Source: an uncultured Frankiales bacterium (GTDB taxonomy: Bacteria; Actinomycetota; Actinomycetes; Mycobacteriales; SCTD01). Taken from it: 20,927 nt of DNA. The notes below the pieces were generated by a model. That model was not told the DNA's origin, did no database searches, and worked only from the letters and a program-made list of their open reading frames with translations. Below, one piece after another: positions 1-9,172 of this stretch; position 1 is the first letter of the stretch; the number at the start of each line of letters is the position of its first letter. Location: positions 1-20,927 of the forward strand of contig CAMLIA010000057.1 of the NCBI GenBank assembly GCA_946479905.1. The letters are read 5' to 3'. A program made the position numbers and the translations under genes.

Positions 1-533
1 CGATCGTCGGCGACGACATCAAGAGCCAGGTCGGCGCGACCATCACGCACCGCGTCATGGCGAAGCTGTTCGAGGACCGGGGAGTCATCCTGGACCGCAC
101 GTACCAGCTCAACGTCGGCGGCAACATGGACTTCAAGAACATGCTCGAGCGCGACCGCCTCGAGTCCAAGAAGATCTCGAAGACCCAGGCCGTGACGAGC
201 AACCTCGAGCACGAGCTCGGCGCGCGCAACGTGCACATCGGCCCGTCCGACTACGTGCAGTGGCTCGACGACCGCAAGTGGGCCTACGTCCGCCTCGAGG
301 GCCGCGCGTTCGGTGACGTCCCGCTGAACCTCGAGTACAAGCTCGAGGTCTGGGACTCCCCCAACAGCGCCGGCGTCATCATCGACGCGCTGCGCTGCGC
401 GAAGATCGCCATGGACCGCGGCCAGGGCGGCCCGGTGCACCCGGCGTCGACGTACTTCATGAAGTCCCCGCCGAAGCAGGTCCGCGACGACATCGCCAAG
501 GACCAGCTCGAGGCCTGGATCAACGAGGCCTGA
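1..533 (+). CDS. ino1: Inositol-3-phosphate synthase, C-terminal part (5' truncated by window edge)
   Basis: This is the last 176 codons of a myo-inositol-1-phosphate synthase. The enzyme converts glucose 6-phosphate to inositol 3-phosphate, using NAD, to supply inositol phospholipids and, in many actinobacteria, mycothiol. The open frame starts at base 3 and runs in from the left edge, so the internal ATG at 57 is not the start. Visible family signatures are [11 protein letters not shown] at the very beginning (catalytic domain), NVGGNMDF, the serine/lysine-rich [10 protein letters not shown] stretch, and a C-terminal part ending in a helix with [11 protein letters not shown]. The N-terminal Rossmann half lies outside the window. 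It is followed at once by a strong hairpin terminator, so it is the last gene of its transcript. Identification is secure; the symbol follows actinobacterial usage. Confidence 0.95.
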   Translation, partial: IVGDDIKSQVGATITHRVMAKLFEDRGVILDRTYQLNVGGNMDFKNMLERDRLESKKISKTQAVTSNLEHELGARNVHIGPSDYVQWLDDRKWAYVRLEGRAFGDVPLNLEYKLEVWDSPNSAGVIIDALRCAKIAMDRGQGGPVHPASTYFMKSPPKQVRDDIAKDQLEAWINEA

Positions 534-540
534 CCGACCC

Positions 541-582
541 GCACGAGGGCCCGGCGCATGACGCGCCGGGCCTTCGTCGTGC
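541..582 (+). terminator. Hairpin terminator after ino1
   Basis: A perfect 10-bp GC stem, ggcccggcgc (548-557) with gcgccgggcc (563-572), encloses a 5-nt loop (atgac). The outer gcacga / tcgtcgtgc arms extend it imperfectly. It begins 7 nt after the ino1 stop. There is no long T-run, which is usual for actinobacterial terminators. Confidence 0.75.
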
Positions 583-583
583 C

Positions 584-589
584 TAGGCT
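584..589 (+). promoter_or_regulatory. -10 element (TAGGCT) for the MFS gene, leaderless
   Basis: TAGGCT fits the actinobacterial TANNNT -10 consensus and lies exactly 6 nt before the GTG at 596. A transcript would therefore start at or next to the start codon. There is no Shine-Dalgarno sequence, because the upstream bases are the terminator hairpin. No clear -35 is visible. Confidence 0.6.
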
Positions 590-595
590 CGGCCG

Positions 596-1921
596 GTGCG
601 CCCGCCCACCGTCCAGCCCTCCCCGGTGCACCACGTCCGCCGGATGCTGGCCGAGCCCGACTTCCGGCGGCTGCTGCGGCTGCGGCTCGCGGGCCAGGCG
701 GGCGACGGGCTGTTCCAGGGGGCGCTGTTCGGAGCCGCCTTCTTCAACCCGGAGAAGGCCACCTCGGCGGCCGCGGCGGCGAGCGCGTTCGCGACCGTGC
801 TGCTGCCGTACTCCCTGGTCGGGCCGTTCGCCGGCGTGCTGCTGGACCGCTGGTCGCGGCAGCGCGTGCTGCTGGTCAGCAACGGGCTGCGCGCGCTGCT
901 CGGCTGCGTCTTCGCCCTGAGCCTGTGGCGGACCGGCGCGCTCAGCGTGCCGAGCGTCGGCATCGCCCTGCTGGTCGTCTCGCTCAACCGCTTCGTCCTC
1001 AGCGGCCTGTCGGCGTCGCTGCCGCACGTCGTCGGGACCCGCGACCTGGTCACGGCGAACGCCCTGACGACCACCGCCGGGCAGGCGGCCACCGCGGTCG
1101 GCGGGGTCACCTCGCTGGGGCTGCGGCACCTCTGGGGCGACACCGACGCCGGTGCCGGTCGGACCGCGCTGGCCGCGGCACTGGTGTACGCCGTCGCCTG
1201 CCTGTTCGCCTCCCGGATCGCGCGCCGGCGACTGGGCCCGGACCTGCAGCAGGCAGCTGCCCCGATCGGCCAGGCGGTCGCCGAGGTCGCCCGCGGCCTG
1301 GTCGCCGGTGCCCAGCACCTGCGGCAGCGGGCACCTGCGGCACGCGCCCTCGTGACCATCGCGGTGCAGCGCTTCCTGTCCGGGCTGATGTTCGTCGGGA
1401 CGCTGCTGCTCTACACCGGGCACGGCTACCTGCACCGGGGCTTCACCGGACTGGGGGAGGTGCTCACGGCGACGGTGGTCGGTGGGGTCGTCGCGGCCGC
1501 CGTCACCCCGACGGTGACCCGCGCCCTCGGCACCCAGCGGTGGATCTCGGTGCTGCTCCTCGCTGCGGCCGTCGTGAGCGCGACGCTCGGCCCGGCGTAC
1601 ACCCACCCGGCGCTGGTGACCGCCGGGCTGCTGCTCGGGATCTGCTCGCAGGCGGTGAAGATCAGCGTCGACACCTTGCTCCAGGAGTCGGTCGACGACG
1701 CGTTCCGAGGGCGGGTCTTCTCGGTGTACGACACGATGGTGAACGTGAGCTTCGCGGCCGCCGGCGGCGTCGCCGCGGTCGTGCTGCCCGACGACGGGCG
1801 CAGCGTCGGCGTGCTGCTCACGGTCGCGGCCGGGTACGCGGTGACGGGACTGGCCTACGGCTGGGTGGTGCGGCGGCGGGCGCCGTACGAGCCGCCGGAG
1901 CCGGTGGTCAGCCGGGGCTGA
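596..1921 (+). CDS. MFS transporter (major facilitator superfamily, drug-exporter-like)
   Basis: A 441-residue integral membrane protein with about 10-12 hydrophobic segments. The N-terminus is a cytoplasmic arginine-rich helix (FRRLLRLRLAG) entering the first membrane segment. The conserved loop 2-3 MFS signature appears as GVLLDRWSRQRVLL. The layout resembles MFS_1/MFS_3-type permeases of the multidrug-efflux kind; the substrate cannot be read from sequence. The GTG start was chosen because it sits 6 nt after a TAGGCT -10 and keeps the whole N-terminal helix. It follows ino1 after a terminator, so it is probably transcribed on its own. Its end converges with the FecR-like gene only 6 nt away, with a shared hairpin across its stop codon. 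Confidence 0.85.
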   Translation: MRPPTVQPSPVHHVRRMLAEPDFRRLLRLRLAGQAGDGLFQGALFGAAFFNPEKATSAAAAASAFATVLLPYSLVGPFAGVLLDRWSRQRVLLVSNGLRALLGCVFALSLWRTGALSVPSVGIALLVVSLNRFVLSGLSASLPHVVGTRDLVTANALTTTAGQAATAVGGVTSLGLRHLWGDTDAGAGRTALAAALVYAVACLFASRIARRRLGPDLQQAAAPIGQAVAEVARGLVAGAQHLRQRAPAARALVTIAVQRFLSGLMFVGTLLLYTGHGYLHRGFTGLGEVLTATVVGGVVAAAVTPTVTRALGTQRWISVLLLAAAVVSATLGPAYTHPALVTAGLLLGICSQAVKISVDTLLQESVDDAFRGRVFSVYDTMVNVSFAAAGGVAAVVLPDDGRSVGVLLTVAAGYAVTGLAYGWVVRRRAPYEPPEPVVSRG

Positions 1922-1923
1922 CC
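1906..1923. terminator. Inverted repeat across the convergent ends of the MFS and FecR-like genes
   Basis: ggtcagcc (1906-1913) and ggctgacc (1916-1923) are a perfect 8-bp inverted repeat spanning the MFS stop codon. Another copy of ggtcagc follows at 1926-1932, so an alternative pairing is possible. Its place between two converging genes suggests a bidirectional terminator. The formal 2-nt loop means the innermost pairs must open. Confidence 0.5.
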
Positions 1924-1927
1924 GCGG

Positions 1928-3151
1928 TCAGCAGACCACGCCGAGCAGGCAGGTCTTCTTCGACGCCCCCGGCAGCGGGACGGGCAGCGGAGTGGGCAGC
2001 AGGGTCGCCGGCGACGGCGAGACCAGCGTGAGCACCTTGTCGACCAGCGCCGTGACGACCCCGGGGGTCGCGGTGACCGTCGGGACGGGGGTCGCGGTCG
2101 GCCCGGTCGTCGGGCGGGACGTCGGCGAGCTGCCGGGGGAGGGCGCCACCGTCGGGGCGCCGCCGGAGATGCTGCGCGGGTCGATGGCGTTGACGATCGT
2201 CGGGCCCGCCGCGCTGGTCCCCGGCGACAGCGCGGTGTTGACCGCCGCGCTGACCCGGCTCACGCTCGCGTGCACGAGCGCCGCGACGACGCCCCACGAG
2301 CCGAGGTCGGCGCGATCGGCACGGACCTGGGCCAGTGCCTCGGGGCCGGTCGGCTGCTCGGCCGCCTGGGCGACCGCGACAGCCAGGGCCTCCTCGCCGC
2401 GCGCCGCGCCGGGAGCGGGGACCGAGCTGGGCCGGAACGCGGCCGAGACGGCCCTGAGGTAGCTCGCGCCCTCACCGAGCGCCAGGCCGTCCGCCAGGCT
2501 GTTGAGGTCCTCGTCGGCGCTCACCAGGTCGGCCGCGACGCGCCGGTCCCAGGAGTCGCCGCGCAGCTGCAGGGGGGTGGCCCGCTGCGGCAGCGACTGC
2601 GGCTGGATCTTCACCTGGTGCAGCGCCGGCACGAGCGTCGTGGACGAGCGGCCGACCGGGTGGAGGCTGACGGTGCCGTCGTAGACCGCGACCCGGGTGA
2701 GCAGGCCCTCCTCGACGCGCGTCACCGCGCCGTCCGGTGTCGCGACCAGCCCCGCCGGGGTGCTGAGGTCGAGGTGCGCGCCGTCGCGCGCGTCGACCAT
2801 CGCCGCGCCGCGCGACAGCGTCTCCCGGACGCCGTCCCGCACGGTCAGCGTGGAGAGCCCGTCGAGGTAGACGACGCGCCCGGCCGTGCTCAGCTGCGCG
2901 CCGCCGCCCTGGCCCGTGTGCAGCTCGGCGCCGCGCGGGAGCACCTCGCCCTCGGTCGCGGCGTGGTTGCTGCCGTCGGGCAGGTACACCTGCGCGAGCC
3001 GGGCCACGAGGACCTTGGTGTCCGCGGAGGCGGGGTCCGGTCGGTGCAGCGCGACGGTCGTGCTGGCCGCGGTGAGCACCGCGAGCCCGGAGCCGAGGAC
3101 CGCCTGCCAGCCGCGGTCGAGCCCGCGCAGGGTGTCCAGGATGTCCGCCAC
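1928..3151 (-). CDS. FecR-like domain protein, membrane-anchored and extracytoplasmic
   Basis: A 407-residue protein. A short cytoplasmic N-terminus (MADILDTLRGLDRGW) is followed by one hydrophobic segment at about residues 18-38, so the rest should lie outside the membrane. Residues of about 65-165 read as a FecR-type beta domain, with GEVLPRGAELHTGQGG, a DGLSTLTVRDG strand and AVYDGTVSLHP. A helical middle section and a Pro/Thr/Ser-rich linker (about 320-385) follow. The protein ends in CLLGVVC, with cysteines at 401 and 407. FecR domains in other bacteria sense or transmit envelope signals, but no sigma-factor partner is adjacent here, so the role is unknown. The GTG start (3151-3149) has a purine-rich GGGGAC just upstream, and GATGAT lies 6 nt before it. 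It is not part of the conserved M. tuberculosis order and looks lineage-specific. Confidence 0.7.
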   Translation of the reverse strand: MADILDTLRGLDRGWQAVLGSGLAVLTAASTTVALHRPDPASADTKVLVARLAQVYLPDGSNHAATEGEVLPRGAELHTGQGGGAQLSTAGRVVYLDGLSTLTVRDGVRETLSRGAAMVDARDGAHLDLSTPAGLVATPDGAVTRVEEGLLTRVAVYDGTVSLHPVGRSSTTLVPALHQVKIQPQSLPQRATPLQLRGDSWDRRVAADLVSADEDLNSLADGLALGEGASYLRAVSAAFRPSSVPAPGAARGEEALAVAVAQAAEQPTGPEALAQVRADRADLGSWGVVAALVHASVSRVSAAVNTALSPGTSAAGPTIVNAIDPRSISGGAPTVAPSPGSSPTSRPTTGPTATPVPTVTATPGVVTALVDKVLTLVSPSPATLLPTPLPVPLPGASKKTCLLGVVC

Positions 3152-3235
3152 GTCCCCATCATCGGCGGACCTAGGTCACCTCGGTATGGCCCGAAAGGAC
3201 TAGCCCTCCCGGGCGTGTCGCGCGTCCCGCCGCCC

Positions 3236-3288
3236 GGGGTCGGGGCAGCGCCCCTCACGGGGGCCTGCGAGGGCGCCAGCCCGACCCC
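3236..3288 (-). terminator. Long hairpin downstream of the CCA-adding enzyme gene
   Basis: The plus strand reads ggggtcggg...cagcgcccc, a loop, then gggcgccag-cccgacccc. Nine outer base pairs (ggggtcggg with cccgacccc) and an inner cgccc/gggcg block make a long GC stem with a small internal mismatch. It begins about 20 nt after the minus-strand stop codon at 3309. The rest of the 157-nt gap (3152-3308) holds the presumed FecR-gene promoter region and nothing else recognisable. Confidence 0.55.
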
Positions 3289-3308
3289 CACGGCACGGGG
3301 CCCACCCG

Positions 3309-4754
3309 TCAGAGGTGGTCGGCGGCCCAGGCGCGCAGCGCCGCCACGGCCGCCTCGCGCTCGAGGGGGCCGTGCTCCATCCGCAGCGCGAGCAGGTGGC
3401 GGTAGGCCTCGCCGACGAGCCGGCCGGGCGGCAGGCCGAGGATCTCCATGATCTCGTTGCCGTCGAGGTCGGGGCGGATGGCGCGCAGCTCCTCCTGCTC
3501 CTCGAGGACCGCGATCCGGCGCTCGAGGTCGTCGTAGGCCGCGGACAGCCGCTGCGCCCGCCGCTGGTTGCGGGTGGTGCAGTCGGAGCGGGTGAGCAGG
3601 TGCAGCCGCAGCAGCTGGTCGCCGGCGTCGTGGACGTAGCGCCGCACCGCCGCGTCCGTCCAGGGCGAGGTGCCGGGCTGGCCGTACCCGTGGAAGCGCA
3701 GGTGCATCTCGGTCAGCAGGAAGACCGCGTCGACCACGTCCTTGCCGAAGGTGAGCGCCTTGAGCCGCTTGCGCGCCAGGTGGGCGCCCTTCACCTCGTG
3801 GTGGTGGAAGCTGACCTTCCCGTCGTCGAACCGCCGGGTGGCGGGCTTGCCGATGTCGTGCAGCAGCGCCGCCAGCCGCAGCACGAGGTCCGGGCCGCCG
3901 ATCCGGTGCTCGAGGGCGATGGCCCGCTCGAGCACCTGCAGGCTGTGCTCGTAGACGTCCTTGTGCTGCTGGTGCTCGTCGATCTCCAGCCGCAGTGCCG
4001 GCAGCTCGGGCAGCACGTGGTCGGCGAGCCCGGTGTCGACGAGCAGCGTGAGGCCCTTGCGCGGGTGGGCGCCCAGCAGCAGCTTCTCGAGCTCGCCGCG
4101 GACCCGCTCGGCGCTCACGATCTCGATGCGCGCCGCCCGGTCGGTCATGGCCGCCACGACGTCCGGCGCCACCTCGAAGCCGAGCTGGGAGGCGAACCGC
4201 GCGGCCCGCAGCATCCGCAGCGGGTCGTCGTCGAAGGAGTCCTCGGGCCGTCCGGGAGTGCGGACGATCCCGGTGGCCAGGTCGGCCATGCCGCCGTAGA
4301 GGTCGACGAACGCGTCGGGGGCGGTCCAGTCGGGCAGCCGCAGCGCCATGGCGTTCATGGCGAAGTCACGGCGTACCAGGTCCTCCTCGAGGCTGGAGCC
4401 GTAGACGACGTCCGGCTTGCGGCTGGTCCGGTCGTAGGACTCCGAGCGGTAGGTGGTGATCTCCAGCCGCTGGCCCTTCTTCATCGCGCCGACCGTGCCG
4501 AAGGCGATGCCGACGTCCCACGTGGCGTCCGCCCACCCCTCGACGAGCGCGAGCACCTGCTCGGGGCGCGCGTCGGTGGTGAGGTCCAGGTCGTCGTCGA
4601 GCCGACCGAGCAGGGCGTCCCGGACCGAGCCGCCGACGAGGTGCAACCGGTGCCCTGCGCCGGCGAACCGCTCGCCGATCTCGACCAGCACCGGCGAGCG
4701 CTCGACGAGCGCACGGGCGGCGGTGCTGACGAGGCCAGCAGTCAGGTCGGACAC
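3309..4754 (-). CDS. pcnA: CCA tRNA nucleotidyltransferase / poly(A) polymerase family
   Basis: A 481-residue enzyme that would add or repair the 3' CCA of tRNA in the cytoplasm. The nucleotidyltransferase head has the GGSVRD motif (residues 41-46) followed by the metal-binding DLD (55-57) and [10 protein letters not shown] follows, then the RNA-binding region with [18 protein letters not shown]. The C-terminal half is an HD domain ([25 protein letters not shown]). Length and order fit the actinobacterial PcnA/CCA group (Rv3907c type). The frame stays open far upstream, but that extension overlaps the divergent NUDIX gene. The GTG at 4754-4752 lies 8 nt after a TAGGCT -10 and gives the normal N-terminus. 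It is divergent from the NUDIX-murJ operon, as in M. tuberculosis. CCA-adding enzymes and poly(A) polymerases are hard to separate by sequence. Confidence 0.93.
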   Translation of the reverse strand: MSDLTAGLVSTAARALVERSPVLVEIGERFAGAGHRLHLVGGSVRDALLGRLDDDLDLTTDARPEQVLALVEGWADATWDVGIAFGTVGAMKKGQRLEITTYRSESYDRTSRKPDVVYGSSLEEDLVRRDFAMNAMALRLPDWTAPDAFVDLYGGMADLATGIVRTPGRPEDSFDDDPLRMLRAARFASQLGFEVAPDVVAAMTDRAARIEIVSAERVRGELEKLLLGAHPRKGLTLLVDTGLADHVLPELPALRLEIDEHQQHKDVYEHSLQVLERAIALEHRIGGPDLVLRLAALLHDIGKPATRRFDDGKVSFHHHEVKGAHLARKRLKALTFGKDVVDAVFLLTEMHLRFHGYGQPGTSPWTDAAVRRYVHDAGDQLLRLHLLTRSDCTTRNQRRAQRLSAAYDDLERRIAVLEEQEELRAIRPDLDGNEIMEILGLPPGRLVGEAYRHLLALRMEHGPLEREAAVAALRAWAADHL

Positions 4755-4762
4755 GGAGGGGA

Positions 4763-4768
4763 AGCCTA
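4763..4768 (-). promoter_or_regulatory. -10 element (TAGGCT) for pcnA
   Basis: On the minus strand TAGGCT stands 8 nt before the GTG start, which implies a leader of at most about 2 nt. The sequence between it and the start is pyrimidine-rich, with no ribosome-binding site. It faces the NUDIX promoter at 4792-4797, and the two -35 regions must overlap. Confidence 0.6.
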
Positions 4769-4791
4769 GGAGAGCGGCGTCCCGGTCCCCG

Positions 4792-4797
4792 TACATT
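4792..4797 (+). promoter_or_regulatory. -10 element (TACATT) for the NUDIX-murJ operon, leaderless
   Basis: TACATT matches TANNNT and is followed by exactly 6 nt (gagccc) before the ATG at 4804. The messenger probably begins at the start codon. No Shine-Dalgarno sequence is present. Confidence 0.65.
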
Positions 4798-4803
4798 GAG
4801 CCC

Positions 4804-5313
4804 ATGAGCACCCCCGGCGAGCGCCCGAAGCCGCGGCCGCCCCGCCGGCAACCGGGTGCCGGGCTCCGCAGGGTGCTCCGGCGGGTCGACGAGACCAGCG
4901 CCGGAGGTCTCGTGCTGGACAGCACCGGGCCGGACGCACGCGGCGCGCTCATCGGGCGGCTGGACCGGCGCGGCCGGCTGCTCTGGTCGCTGCCGAAAGG
5001 CCACGTCGAGGCGGGCGAGACCGAGCCGCAGACCGCGGTCCGCGAGGTGCACGAGGAGACCGGCATCCTCGGCGAGGTGGTCGGCAAGCTCGGCACCATC
5101 GACTTCTGGTTCGTCGCCGACGGGCGCCGCGTGCACAAGACGGTCCACCACTACCTGCTGCTGGCGGTGAAGGACCTGGAGCTGTCCGACGCCGACGTCG
5201 AGGTCAGCGAGGTGGCGTGGGTGCCCGTCTCGGAGCTCGCGGGGCGGTTGGCCTACGCCGACGAGCGGCGGCTGCTCGACCGGATCCCCGAGCTGCTGTC
5301 GCGGTCGGCATGA
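4804..5313 (+). CDS. NUDIX hydrolase (MutT4-like)
   Basis: A 169-residue protein. The Nudix box is complete: G66, E72, then REVHEETGI at residues 80-88, matching GX5EX7REUXEEXGU. It should therefore bind Mg2+ and hydrolyse a nucleoside diphosphate linked to another group. The basic, proline-rich first 25 residues are outside the fold. Position and length fit Rv3908 (MutT4) in the same syntenic block; the true substrate is unknown. The ATG at 4804 is supported by the -10 six bases upstream, and the longer open frame would run into pcnA on the other strand. The stop TGA overlaps the ATG of the next gene (ATGA at 5310-5313), so translation of the pair is likely coupled. Confidence 0.9.
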   Translation: MSTPGERPKPRPPRRQPGAGLRRVLRRVDETSAGGLVLDSTGPDARGALIGRLDRRGRLLWSLPKGHVEAGETEPQTAVREVHEETGILGEVVGKLGTIDFWFVADGRRVHKTVHHYLLLAVKDLELSDADVEVSEVAWVPVSELAGRLAYADERRLLDRIPELLSRSA

Positions 5314-7562
5314 GACGGACCGCGCTGGCGGTCGGCCTGCTGCTGGCGCTGCTCGGGTCGTCGGCCGCGGCGGACCCCTCGCCGTCGCCCACCCCGCAGG
5401 AGCCGGAGGCGCCGCTCACCGTCTCCGTCACGGAGCTGCTGCCCCGAGCGCCGGAGGCCGGTCAGGCCTTCGAGGTACGAGGTGCGATCCGCAACCGGAC
5501 GGGCTCCGTCACCGTGGACGACGTCAAGGTCCGGCTGGCACGCGGCAACGTGATCACCTCCCGCGGGGCGCTGCACGAGCTCGAGCAGGACGGCGCCGAC
5601 ATCACCCAGCACTTCACCTCCCGCACGCTCACCAGCGACAGCGAGGGCAGGCACCCGATCACGATGCTCGCCCCCGGGGCGGTCGGGTACTTCGACATCC
5701 AGACCGACGTGGACTCCCTCGGGCTGCGCCGCACCGGCGTGTACCCCTTCCAGGTCGAGGCCCGCGGCTCCGTCGCGGGCTCCGGCATGCAGCTGCTGGG
5801 CGCCGTCCCGACCTGGGTCCCGTTCTTCAGCGACCCGCCCCGCCAGAACAAGGTCGCGGTCGTGTGGCCGGTCACCGAGCCGCCGCACCAGGCCCCCGAC
5901 GGGACCTTCGTCGACGACCGGCTGGCCGCGAGCCTCACCAGCGGACCGCTCCAGCACCTGGTCTACGCGACCCAGCTGGCCACTGGGCCGTCGGTGTGCG
6001 GTCGCGGGGCGGTGCGCAACGACGGGGTGCGCGACCCGGCCCCCACCCGCTGCGAGGCCGTTCCCGTGACCTACGCGGTGGACCCCGACCTGGTGTCGGC
6101 GGCCTCGGTCATGGCCACCGGCGACAGCTACAGCGTCGGGACCGGCAAGGACCGCCGCAAGGGCACCGGTAAGGCGGCCGCCGCAGCCTGGCTCGGGTCG
6201 CTGAAGGCGCAGGTCGCCGCCAGCACCGGCAGCCTGCTCGCGCTGCCCTACGCGGACCCGGACGTCGACGCGCTCGCCGCCTCAGCGGCCGGCCGTGAGG
6301 ACGTGAGCGCGGCCATCACACTCGGCAAGACCGTCCTCGAGTCGCAGTTCGGCGGCACGGCGGTCGACGCGGTCTACCCCCCGACGCAGGGGACGGGGGC
6401 CGTGTCGCAGGAGGCGGTGGACGCGCTGACGCCCCAGTCCGGGCGGCGCTTCGCCCTGGTGCTCGACGAGAGCGCCTTCCCCGACCTCGAGGACGAGGGC
6501 CGCACCCGGACCCCGGACGCGCCCGTCAACCTCGGGACCTCCCGGACGACCTTCCGGCCGCTCTACGGGCTGGTGGCCGACGACGTGCTCTCCACCCTCG
6601 TCCTCGGGCCCTCCAGCGAGACCGAGGGCGCGCGGCTGGCCGAGCAGCGGTTCATCGCCGAGACCGCGATGATCGCCGCCGAGGCGCCCGGGCTGAGCAG
6701 GACCTTCCTCATCGCGCCGGACCGCTACAGCGACGCGAACGTCCGGGCCGCCACCGACGCGCTGCGCGACCTCGGCCGGCTCCCCTGGCTGTGCCCCGTC
6801 GCGCTGCAGCCGGCCACCCAGGGCACCGAGTCCTGCGCCGCGCCCCGGTCCGAGGGCGAGGGCAAGGAGTACGTCGACGACGAGACCGACCCGCGCACGC
6901 AGCTGCGGCAGGCCACCGACGCCCAGCTGCCGGACGACTACCTCACCAACGTCGCCTTCGAGGCGCGCCGGGCCACGCAGCTGACCACCCAGGTGCTCGA
7001 CGACTCCGACACCCAGCCGCAGCAGACGCGCACGAGCATCCGCGACCTCAGCCTGCGGCTGCGGCAGGCGGTGGCACGGGCGGAGTCGTCCGCGTGGCGC
7101 CAGGACTACGGCGGCCAGCAGGAGCAGTACGTCCGCCTGCACACCCGCCTGAACGCGCTGGTCGGCGGCGTGAGCGTGCTCGGCGGGCGGCTGCTGCTCA
7201 CCAGCAGCAAGGGGACCGTGCAGGTCAACGTGGAGAACTCCCTCGACCTGCCGGTGCAGCTGCGGCTGCGCTTCTCCTTCCCCGGCCGGCCACCGCTCGA
7301 GACCGGTCTGGTCTCCGTCGGGGCGAAGCGGTCGGTCCCCGCCGGCGTCAAGGCGCAGGGGCTGCGCTCCGGGCGGTTCCCCGTCGACGTCGAGATGATC
7401 GACCGGTCGGGCAAGGCGTTCCGCGGCAAGGCGCACGTGCAGGTGCGGTCGACGCGCTACGGGCGGCTCGCCCTGGGCGTCACGTTCGCCGCGGCCGCCG
7501 TGCTGTTCCTCGCCGCCGGTGCCCGCATCGTGCGGCGGGCCCTGCGCCGGACACCTGCGTGA
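5310..7562 (+). CDS. Large secreted, membrane-anchored protein (DUF6049-type, Rv3909-like)
   Basis: A 750-residue protein of unknown function, conserved immediately upstream of murJ in many actinobacteria. It has a signal peptide (residues 1 to about 21, hydrophobic core [15 protein letters not shown] near cleavage), a Pro/Ser spacer, and an N-terminal beta-rich region with an [12 protein letters not shown] strand typical of Ig-like domains. A large mixed middle domain follows (roughly 170-560). Near the C-terminus is a second beta-sandwich ([16 protein letters not shown]), and one membrane segment at about 720-742 precedes a basic tail (RRALRRTPA). Topology is type I: outside domain, single anchor, short cytoplasmic tail. 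The ATG overlaps the NUDIX stop, and its own TGA overlaps the murJ GTG. Context suggests a partner of lipid II export or cell-wall assembly; this is inference only. The family label is from memory of the domain pattern. Confidence 0.8.
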   Translation: MRRTALAVGLLLALLGSSAAADPSPSPTPQEPEAPLTVSVTELLPRAPEAGQAFEVRGAIRNRTGSVTVDDVKVRLARGNVITSRGALHELEQDGADITQHFTSRTLTSDSEGRHPITMLAPGAVGYFDIQTDVDSLGLRRTGVYPFQVEARGSVAGSGMQLLGAVPTWVPFFSDPPRQNKVAVVWPVTEPPHQAPDGTFVDDRLAASLTSGPLQHLVYATQLATGPSVCGRGAVRNDGVRDPAPTRCEAVPVTYAVDPDLVSAASVMATGDSYSVGTGKDRRKGTGKAAAAAWLGSLKAQVAASTGSLLALPYADPDVDALAASAAGREDVSAAITLGKTVLESQFGGTAVDAVYPPTQGTGAVSQEAVDALTPQSGRRFALVLDESAFPDLEDEGRTRTPDAPVNLGTSRTTFRPLYGLVADDVLSTLVLGPSSETEGARLAEQRFIAETAMIAAEAPGLSRTFLIAPDRYSDANVRAATDALRDLGRLPWLCPVALQPATQGTESCAAPRSEGEGKEYVDDETDPRTQLRQATDAQLPDDYLTNVAFEARRATQLTTQVLDDSDTQPQQTRTSIRDLSLRLRQAVARAESSAWRQDYGGQQEQYVRLHTRLNALVGGVSVLGGRLLLTSSKGTVQVNVENSLDLPVQLRLRFSFPGRPPLETGLVSVGAKRSVPAGVKAQGLRSGRFPVDVEMIDRSGKAFRGKAHVQVRSTRYGRLALGVTFAAAAVLFLAAGARIVRRALRRTPA

Positions 7563-9154
7563 CGCTGCTGCGGTCGACCCGCACGATGGCGCTGGGCACC
7601 ATCGCGTCGCGGGGCACCGGCTTCCTGCGCACCGCGCTGCTCGCCACCGTCCTGGGGGTGAAGGGCGTCGCCAACGCCTTCAACATCGCCAACACCGCCC
7701 CCAACATCGTCTACGAGCTGCTGCTCGGCGGCATCCTCACCAGCGTCGTCGTGCCGCTGATCGTGCGGGCGGAGAAGACCGGCGAGGGCGAGGACTACGT
7801 CCAGCGGCTGCTGACCCTGGCCTTCCTCGTGCTGGCCGGCGCCTCGCTCGTGCTCGTGCTCTTCGCGCCGGCGATCGTCGACATCTACGTCAACCAGGGC
7901 GTCAACGACGAGACCCGGCACCTCGCGGTGGTCTTCGCGCGCTACTTCCTCCCGCAGATCCTCTTCTACGGCATGGGCGCCATCCTCGGCGCCTACCTCA
8001 ACACCCAGGGCCGGTTCGGGCCGCCCATGTGGGCGCCGGTGCTCAACAACCTGGTCGTCATCGTCACGCTCGTGGTCTTCGCGCTGCTGCCGGGGCCGGC
8101 CGCGCTCACCAGCGCCACGATCACCGACGGGCAGCTCACCGTCCTCGGCGTCGGCGTCACCCTCGGGATCGTCGCCCAGACGGTCGCGCTGCTGCCGGCG
8201 CTGCGCCAGACGGCACTGCGGCTGCGGCCGCGCTTCGACTTCCGCGGCACCGGCCTGGGAGCGGCGGCCCGGCTCGCGCGCTGGACGCTGTTCTACGTCG
8301 TCTGCAACCAGCTCGTGCTGGTGGTGGTGGTGCAGCTGTCCACCGGAGCGCCCGAGGGCAGGTCGTACTCCTCCTACACCTACGCCTTCCTGCTCTGGCA
8401 GCTCCCGCACGCCGTGGTGGCGGTCAGCGTGATCACGGCGCTGCTGCCGCAGATGAGCGGGGCGGCCGCGGACGGCCGGCTGGCGGACCTGCGCCGCCAG
8501 CTCGACGGCGGCCTGCGCCTGACCATCAGCGTGCTGGTACCGGCGGCGGTCGCGTACGTCGTGCTGGGCCGGTCGCTCGCGACCCTGGTGTTCGGCCACG
8601 GCGAGACGAGCCCGGGCGACGCGCGCTTCATCGGCACCCTGCTGGCGGTCTTCGCCTGCGGCCTGGTCGCCTTCAGCACCTACCAGCTCCAGCTCCGCGC
8701 GTTCTACGCGCTGCAGGACACCCGGACACCCGCGCTCATCAACCTGGTCGTGAACGTCACCACGGTCGTGGTCGACGTCGTCCTCTACGTCTCCCTGGCC
8801 CCCGAGCACCGGGTCGTCGGGCTCGCCGCGGGCCAGGCCTCGTCGTACCTCGTGGGGGTCGTGGTGTGCACCACGACCCTCGCCCGCCGGGTGCCGCGGG
8901 ACCCCGCCGGTCACGTGCTGCGGACCGCGGCCCGCTGCCTGCTGGCCGCGGCGGTGCCGGCGGCGGTGGCCGCGCTCGTCGTGCACCTGGCGGAGGGGTA
9001 CGCCGGCACGGCCGTCACCGGCGCCGCGCTGGCCGCCCTGCTGGGTGGCGCGGTGCTGACGAGCGGCTACCTCGCGCTGGCCCGCCGGGTGCGGGTCACG
9101 GAGGTGGAGCAGCTGCTCGCCCCTCTGCTCGCCCGGCTCAAGCCCACGGGCTAA
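7559..9154 (+). CDS. murJ: Lipid II flippase MurJ (MviN family), without a fused pseudokinase
   Basis: A 531-residue polytopic membrane protein with about 14 hydrophobic segments, moving lipid-linked peptidoglycan precursor across the membrane. The family features are visible: an N-terminal helix with SRGTGFLRTALLATVLG, FNIANTAPNI, then LLGGILTSVVVP, LNTQGRFGPPMWAPVLNN, LPHAVVAVSVITALLPQMS, and FYALQDTRTP in the second half. The GTG at 7559 overlaps the upstream TGA (GTGA), marking translational coupling; longer N-terminal reads belong to another gene. Residue count equals a stand-alone MurJ core. M. tuberculosis MviN (Rv3910) carries in addition a cytoplasmic pseudokinase, a further membrane helix and an external domain. 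Here those parts form a separate gene at 11543. The next gene begins 18 nt downstream, so they share a transcript. Confidence 0.95.
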   Translation: MTLLRSTRTMALGTIASRGTGFLRTALLATVLGVKGVANAFNIANTAPNIVYELLLGGILTSVVVPLIVRAEKTGEGEDYVQRLLTLAFLVLAGASLVLVLFAPAIVDIYVNQGVNDETRHLAVVFARYFLPQILFYGMGAILGAYLNTQGRFGPPMWAPVLNNLVVIVTLVVFALLPGPAALTSATITDGQLTVLGVGVTLGIVAQTVALLPALRQTALRLRPRFDFRGTGLGAAARLARWTLFYVVCNQLVLVVVVQLSTGAPEGRSYSSYTYAFLLWQLPHAVVAVSVITALLPQMSGAAADGRLADLRRQLDGGLRLTISVLVPAAVAYVVLGRSLATLVFGHGETSPGDARFIGTLLAVFACGLVAFSTYQLQLRAFYALQDTRTPALINLVVNVTTVVVDVVLYVSLAPEHRVVGLAAGQASSYLVGVVVCTTTLARRVPRDPAGHVLRTAARCLLAAAVPAAVAALVVHLAEGYAGTAVTGAALAALLGGAVLTSGYLALARRVRVTEVEQLLAPLLARLKPTG

Positions 9155-9172
9155 CGCGCCGAACCCGAAAGG

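Noticed and set aside
4755..5138. N-terminal extension of the CCA-adding enzyme to 5138
   Set aside because: It runs antisense through the NUDIX gene and adds no family sequence. The GTG at 4754 gives the normal N-terminus and has a -10 next to it.
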